DNA of 64,000 nucleotides, from assembly GCA_012934845.2 (NCBI GenBank), contig WNNJ02003294.1, positions 1 to 64,000 of the forward strand. Direction: 5' to 3'. Shown one piece after another: positions 58,035 through 64,000 of this stretch; the stretch's first letter is position 1, and each line of letters starts with the position of its first letter. The notes under the pieces are model-generated. The model was given only the letters and a program-made list of their open reading frames with translations, did not search any database and was not told the DNA's origin. The position numbers and the translations under genes are program-made. The stretch comes from Pomphorhynchus laevis. Lineage: Eukaryota > Acanthocephala > Palaeacanthocephala > Echinorhynchida > Pomphorhynchidae.

Positions 58035-60068
58035 ATCAACGATTAATCTAATCGATGATTATTTTTATCGATGATTTTTATCGATGATTAATCTTATCAA
58101 TGATTAATCTTATCGTTGATTAATCTTATCAATGATTAATCTTATCGGTGATTATTCTTATCGATAATTAATCTTATCGATAATTAATCTTATCAATGAT
58201 TAATCTTATCGATGATTATTCTTATCGATGATTAATCTTATCAATGATTAATCTTATCGGTGATTATTCTTATCGATAATTAATCTTATCGATAATTAAT
58301 CTTATCAATGATTAATCTTATCGATGATTATTCTTATCGATGATTAATCTTATCAATGATTAATCTTATCGATGATTAATCTTATCGATGATTAATCTTA
58401 TCGATGATTAATCTTATCGATGATTAATCTTATCGATGATTAATCTTATCGGTGATTAATCTTATCGATGATTAATCTTATCGATGATTAATCATATCGG
58501 TGATAAATCTTATCGATGATTCTTATCGATGATTAATCTTATCGATGATTAATATTATCGATGATTCTTATCGATGATTAATATTATCGATGATTAATTT
58601 TATCGATGATTAATATTATCGATTATTAATCTTATCGATGATTCTTATCGATGATTAATATTATCGATGATTCTTATCGATGATTAATATTATCGATGAT
58701 TAATTTTATCGATGATTAATATTATCGATTATTAATCTTATCGATGATTAATCTTAACGATTATTAATCTTATCGATGATTAATCTTATCGATTATTAAT
58801 CTTATCGATTATTAATCTTATCGATTATTAATCTTATCGATTATTAATCTTATCGATTATTAATCTTATCGATTATTAATCTTATCGATTATTAATCTTA
58901 TCGATGATTAATCTTATCGATGATTAATCATATCGGTGATAAATCTTATCGATGATTCTTATCGATGATTAATCTTATCGATTATTAATCTTATCGATTA
59001 TTAATCTTATCGATTATTAATCTTATCGATTATTAATCTTATCGATGATTAATCATATCGGTGATAAATCTTATCGATGATTCTTATCGATGATTAATCT
59101 TATCGATGATAAATCTTATCGATGATAAATCTTATCGATGATTAATCTTATCGATTATTAATCTTATCGATTATTAATTTTATCAATTATTAATCTTATC
59201 GATTATTAATCTTATCGATTATTAATCTTATCGATTATTAATCTTATCGATTATTAATCTTATCGATTATTAATCTTATCGATTATTAATCTTATCGATG
59301 ATTAATCTTATCGATGATTAATCATATCGGTGATAAATCTTATCGATGATTCTTATCGATGATTAATCTTATCGATGATAAATCTTATCGATGATTAATC
59401 TTTCGATGATTAATCTTATCGATGATTAATCTTATCGATGATTAATCTTATCGGTGATTAATCTTATCGATGATTAATCTTTCGATTATTAATCTTATCG
59501 ATGATTAATCATATCGGTGATAAATCTTATCGATGATTCTTATCGATGATTAATCTTATCGATGATAAATCTTATCGATGATTAATCTTTCGATGATTAA
59601 TCTTATCGATGATTCTTATTGATGATTAATCTTATCGATGATAAATCTTATCGATGATTAATCTTTCGATTATTAATCTTATCGATGATTAATCTTATCG
59701 ATGATTAATCTTATCGGTGATTAATCTTATCGATTATTAATCTTATCGATTATTAATCTTATCGATTATTAATCTTATCGATGATTAATCTTATCGATGA
59801 TTAATCATATCGGTGATAAATCTTATCGATGATTCTTATCGATGATTAATCTTATCGATGATAAATCTTATCGATGATTAATCTTTCGATGATTAATCTT
59901 ATCGATGATTAATCTTATCGATGATTAATCTTATCGGTGATTAATCTTATCGATGATTAATCATATCGGTGATAAATCTTATCGATGATTCTTATCGTTT
60001 ATTAATCTTATCTATGATTAATCTTATCTATGATTAATCTTATCTATGATTAATCTTATCGATGATAA
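58035..60068 (+). repeat. Satellite, 16-bp unit TATCGATGATTAATCT
   Basis: About 2.0 kb, roughly 125 units of TATCGATGATTAATCT and variants (ATTATTAATCT, GGTGATTAATCT, GATGATTCT with 5 bp lost, TTTCGAT with 2 lost). A composite motif CATATCGGTGATAAATCT + TATCGATGATTCTTATCG recurs seven times (near 58492, 58930, 59055, 59326, 59510, 59808, 59960), showing higher-order duplication. Runs of pure TATCGATTATTAATCT occupy 58780-58900 and 59145-59300. The early part has a few TATCGATA words. Confidence 0.95.
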
Positions 60069-60769
60069 ACTCATTATTGATTAATAATTGATAATAGATA
60101 ATTGATAATTTCGATTAATAATTAATAATACTAACTCATTTTTGTTCAGCAGCATTATCACAAATGGATAAATTTTAATTTACAAAATAAAATACTTTTA
60201 TTTACGTATTTTAATCAGGCAATTGAATGTATCATTTGCAAAACTAAGTTGCAATTATGAATATACTGTAGAATAAAAATCAATAATCATTTAGTTTGTA
60301 TATAGAATAATCTAGAATTTTCTAAATTAAATCATTTATTTTACAATACGTCAAATATATGTAATGCAATATGTGTTACAATATGTTATGTCAAACGTAT
60401 CAGATAAATTGTATCAAATAAATTATACTTATAATTATCAATAAATTATTTATTATATCAAATACATTGTAATGATTTTTTAGTAAATAAGTCGGCATTC
60501 ACACTTACTAATAAAAATTTCCAATTAAAGTGATTTTAAATGTCTGAAATAGATCTATTAATATAAAAATATATTAAAATTTAATTATCGTAACGTTTAT
60601 GACTTTAGATTTTAATAAGAATAAACATTATGAAATTTGAAGAAAATTCAAATTAAATAAAATCCTTACTAAGCAGTCTAAATACATTTACTAATAAATT
60701 ACTAAAACTGCTGAAGTGTTATTAATATGTTTAATTTTTTTAATCGTACAATAAATTTTTTTAATCGAT
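60069..60769. other. AT-rich spacer after satellite
   Basis: No gene seen. Confidence 0.5.
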
Positions 60770-63178
60770 AATTCTTTTACAATAAAAGGTTCCCGCAAAT
60801 GGGCCTGCAATTCATGAAACCAATTCATTAATTATTTTTAAATTTTAGTTTGTGATTTATCTATAGTTATTTTGATTTCCTTCTTATCGTGAAGGAAACC
60901 GCCTTTACAATCTTGATTGAGATGCCGCTTCTTAGTTGTATTATATATTGTCCATACATATCTGAATTTCTTGCTGTCATCCGAGTTGCTATTTGCTTCA
61001 ACACCTGGTTTGCGATATATCTAATACCTCCTACGGTCGAAAAAATCAAAGGATGAAAAGATCCTTTTTCTATCTTTGCTATACGTTCCGCGTATTTCGC
61101 ATTCTTCCGATTTTCGTGGTATTTAAATGGTTCCTTTACCCGTTCTGAAGAATATGATGGTGCAAGAGTATTAAAACAGCATATGTTCATAAAGGACCGC
61201 GCCAACGTCTCATTTGATAATTGTCTCATTTGATAATTTCTCATTTGATAAATGTCTCATTTGATAATTTATACTCGAGAGGTTTTAACAATTCCCTACC
61301 AACCTCTGATGTTCTCAAAAGATAATTCCATTGATGTTGAAAAGCTCTCGACAGTAATAAGTATGCGGCGAATGAGTTTTCCATCGATATTTGCTCTAAT
61401 TTCTTTATCTGCATTATCCAATCGTCAACTTTTAATTGTGTTTGATTTTCCACGTACCCTTTTGCGCCTACCAAACTGCCCAGATACTTGACCTTATCAA
61501 ACCTTATTTGAACTCCATCGTCCCGAATTACCTTCGGAATCTCAACACAATTTTGAGGTGTTAATAATATGCACTTTTTTGAATTAACATTGTATCCAAA
61601 AGAAGGTCCACAACGCTTTATCTCATTCCACACATTCTCTATATCTTCAATATTATCAACAACAGCTGCGTCGTCTGCATACCAATAATGCAACGATTTC
61701 GGAGCAGACTCTCTAAGCTTGGCAATTAATGGCATTGTTGCCGCCGCATATGCAGCCATCGATAGAGGATCACCCTGAGTGAATCCCTCTGCCGCCTTCA
61801 AAATGATTCCATCTACCGTTAATATTGATCCCTCGTTGTCATACATATTTTGAAGTACATTGGTCAATGCGGGGCATATATAAGGCATGTTATGGATGGA
61901 TAGTGATCTGTTTAACGCGTTAAATGCATTGGCCGCATCAATTAATAATATGCATTTATCATTTAAAGTTGACATAGAGTTTCGTACTGCATGAATCGCA
62001 AATTCAATTCCGTCACGTTGCCCAGCACATAATTGTTCAGTTCCGCATACATTTATTAGATCTTCCTTGATATGTGTTAATATAACCTTACCAATAATTC
62101 TACGTATAGTCTCACCAACCCCAATGGGTCGAATTCCAGGATTCTTATTTATGGGAATAAGACGACTGACAGTGTAAGCACATAGATCTTTCGAATCCAA
62201 AACTTCCGTTGCGATTTTCACGGCGAAATCCCTCAAAACATTTACCAAACATCTCGATTCACTTCCAAATACCATCAAAAATGATCTCCATGCATCCGCA
62301 TCCACACCGGAAGGACCAGATGATCCATGAGTTCGTCGTGCCGCTTTTATTAGATCTGAGTCATTTAAACTAAAATATCTGACATTATTATGTTCTATAC
62401 ATCCATCTATCTTTGAGTGTAAAGTAAATTCATGGTCGATGTGCGATCCATTTGGGTGCATTTCCTTTAGGTGTTGCCATACTGATTTCCCATTTACATC
62501 ACTATTGACTTTCAAAATGTTAGAATATTCTTCCTCCTGTATTAATCTAAGTGCCTTTCCAATTTTTCCTGCACGAATGAAATTCACTGCTTTTTTTATT
62601 TTTGAGGTTGGGGTTTTCTCAGCAGCGTTTCGTAAAAGTTTATGTTTCTCAGACTGCAAATAGCGTGCTTCTTCTATTAATTCTTGAAATTGGCCTTGTC
62701 TCCATAATTTGATTCGTTTTTCTAAAATTTTCCGGTTATGACTTATTCTTCGGTCTGGTGTTCGCTGCAAAAGAAGTTGACACAAAATCGTTGCCTTCAT
62801 TAAGTGATGACCACCATGTTTAATGTCTCGATTAAATTTTTCATAGCAGTCACTAAGTAATTTAATAAAATCTTTGCTGGCATTGCAATTAGGAAGGTGT
62901 AGATGATTTGGAATCCAATGAATCACATCATAAAATATATCTTCGATAAATGTTTCAGGGGATAAACCATGTTTTATTAACTCTGGATTATTATTCGTAT
63001 GACTAGTATCAGTATGTACCATAGGGCTAAACTTACTTACTTGATTTTGGCAATTTGGGGCTCGACAAGATGTACAGGGTACTCCCGACTTCCCACACTT
63101 ACAAGCTATACACTTTGCTGCCGGTCCATTACAATTACAGCACAACTTTATTGAAGAGGGCTTTCCACGAACCATAAC
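60770..63178 (-). mobile_element. RLE-type non-LTR retrotransposon, large copy with deleted 3' coding part
   Basis: One open frame of 644 codons (63175-61241). N-terminus: nine Cys (12, 13, 15, 22, 25, 27, 34, 37, 42; KCIACKCGKSGVPC) like half of a CXC/tesmin-type zinc module. A helical block follows, then RT: YTVSRLIPINKNPGIRPIGV, ETIRRIIGK, LLIDAANAFNAL, EGFTQGDPLSMAAYAAA and YWYADDAAVV (YADD 499-502), KYLGSLVGAKGY. Then the frame runs into four TCTCATTTGATAA-type repeats (61207-61270) and stops. A second frame (61244-60867) carries only the end of the C-terminal domain: FMNICCFNTLAPSYSS, KYHENRKNAKYAERI, FHPLIFSTVGG. Compared with the copy at 7600-10690, about 0.65-0.7 kb (zinc motif and first endonuclease part) is missing, and the endonuclease Asp of FMDICVFN is Asn. 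RT looks whole; retrotransposition by itself is unlikely. The 3' UTR has CCCATTTGCGGG. Confidence 0.85.
61207..61270 (-). repeat. Four ~16-bp repeats at the internal deletion
   Basis: GTCTCATTTGATAATT repeated four times with small changes, exactly where ~0.7 kb of coding sequence is missing. Confidence 0.85.
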
Positions 63179-63648
63179 TTGAGATCGTTGTGTTCGATTG
63201 TATTTGTATTTACTTTAGATTGTATGCTATTTATTGTATTTACTTTAGATTGTATTTACTTTAGATCTCAAACTTTTTTAAGGTCAAACTTGTTTAATAG
63301 TATTGATATTATTATGATATTATTATGATATTATTTAATATTATTAAAATTAATAATATTAAATATTGCATGTATCTTTGCGACAAGCTCATCAATTGCG
63401 ATTCGATCATCAATTTCGACATTTGATAATTGGTGTTGTGTAGTGAAAATCCAAGAAATTTGTTATTATATTTTTAGTTGCCTCAAAAGATAGCAGGAAA
63501 ATAAATTATGATTTTGCAAATCAACATTGAAAAATGTTTCTAATATTAAATATTATATTAAATATTATAATAAAATATAAATCTATATAATATTATAAAT
63601 ATTAATTTCTCAAGAGAGAATGATATTATCACGCGTGAATTATGTTGG
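63179..63648. other. AT-rich spacer / possible 5' UTR
   Basis: GTATTTACTTTAGATTGTAT-type repeats (63200-63270, three copies) lie just upstream of the retrotransposon start and may be its 5' leader. No gene. Confidence 0.4.
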
Positions 63649-63872
63649 TAATCATTTAAGTTAGACGCAAAAGAACAACCAAAATAGTAACAAGTACGGT
63701 TTCGTCATCATAATGACTCATTAGCGCCAGATCCATCCCACCACTGGATGCAGATTGCCACTCCTCCTATGTATCCAGCAGTGGCAGTGATCTGGCACTT
63801 CTGAGTCATTGTGATGACGAAACGGTACTTGTTACTGTTATCGTTGTTCTTTCGCTTCTGGCTTAAATGATT
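63649..63872. mobile_element. Foldback MITE with ~100-bp inverted arms
   Basis: ATCATTTAAG at 63649 pairs with CTTAAATGAT at the right end. Between them GTAACAAGTACGGTTTCGTC (left) and GACGAAACGGTACTTGTTAC (right) and further words match in reverse. No coding capacity. It is related to 49285-49370. Confidence 0.75.
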
Positions 63873-64000
63873 GTCAATATAAATATTAAATTTTGTTTTG
63901 GCTATTTTTCTACTACATCTTTAAACTTGAATTTTATCAAATAGTATTTTGTAAACATTTACATGACTGATGTGTCTCATTCAACACTACATGACTGCAC

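Noticed and set aside
58035-60068. CRISPR-like array
   Set aside because: No spacers: the sequence is a head-to-tail satellite with variant units in a eukaryotic genome.
62439-62663. Plus-strand frame at 62.4-62.7 kb
   Set aside because: Antisense shadow of the 644-codon retrotransposon frame.
63687-63836. GACGAAACGG with GTGATGAC as a hammerhead
   Set aside because: The CTGATGA core is absent and the sequence is explained by the inverted arms of a MITE.

Overview
The window is AT-rich nuclear DNA of an invertebrate animal. It has metazoan gene families (LIM, tweety), one eukaryotic tRNA, GT-AG introns with several of only 30-61 nt, and a dense load of retrotransposons. One RTE LINE fragment closely resembles RTE elements of parasitic nematodes, so a nematode-like genome is plausible, but the sequence does not settle the phylum. 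Nothing bacterial or plasmid-like was seen.

Layout. 0-4 kb: LINE and Penelope-like relics plus a foldback MITE. 4.2-4.8 kb: an apparently intronless three-LIM-domain gene. 5.7-10.7 kb: a 362-bp tandem array running into a retrotransposon family with an N-terminal Cys-rich motif and a restriction-like endonuclease (RLE) at the C-terminus; a 5' piece, a 3' piece and a nearly full-length decayed copy lie in a row. 10.95-11.03 kb: tRNA-Leu(TAG). 11.8-27 kb: a LINE graveyard with nested insertions. An outer APE-type LINE seems split into three collinear pieces; inside it sits a CR1/L2-like LINE, inside that a Ty3/Gypsy-like fossil, and inside that a 5'-truncated RTE with an 18-bp target-site duplication. 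28-31.4 kb: Penelope-associated terminal repeats and a LINE relic.

31.97-39.62 kb: a 13-exon tweety (TTYH) gene pieced together from splice sites and reading phase, predicting 487 aa and five membrane segments. One intron is only 30 nt and one looks GC-AG. 42.9-43.8 kb: a minus-strand membrane-bound O-acyltransferase of the wax-synthase type. 45.3-46.0 kb: a probable two-exon small membrane protein, unrecognised.

40.6-41.4 kb and 47.8-50.4 kb: more Penelope-like relics with tandem terminal repeats. 52.4-53.0 kb: two copies of a ~221-bp repeat 351 bp apart, each with what reads as a complete type I hammerhead ribozyme; this is the most striking signal in the window. 53.8-57.4 kb: LINE fragments and a tandem repeat family. 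58.0-60.07 kb: a ~2-kb satellite with a 16-bp basic unit. 60.8-63.2 kb: a second large RLE-retrotransposon copy with an open 644-codon RT frame but a deleted and mutated endonuclease end. 63.65-63.87 kb: a foldback MITE.

The host genes (LIM, tweety, MBOAT, small membrane protein, tRNA) do not form an obvious functional cluster; they are islands in repeat-rich sequence. All calls were made by eye from the sequence; no database search was run.
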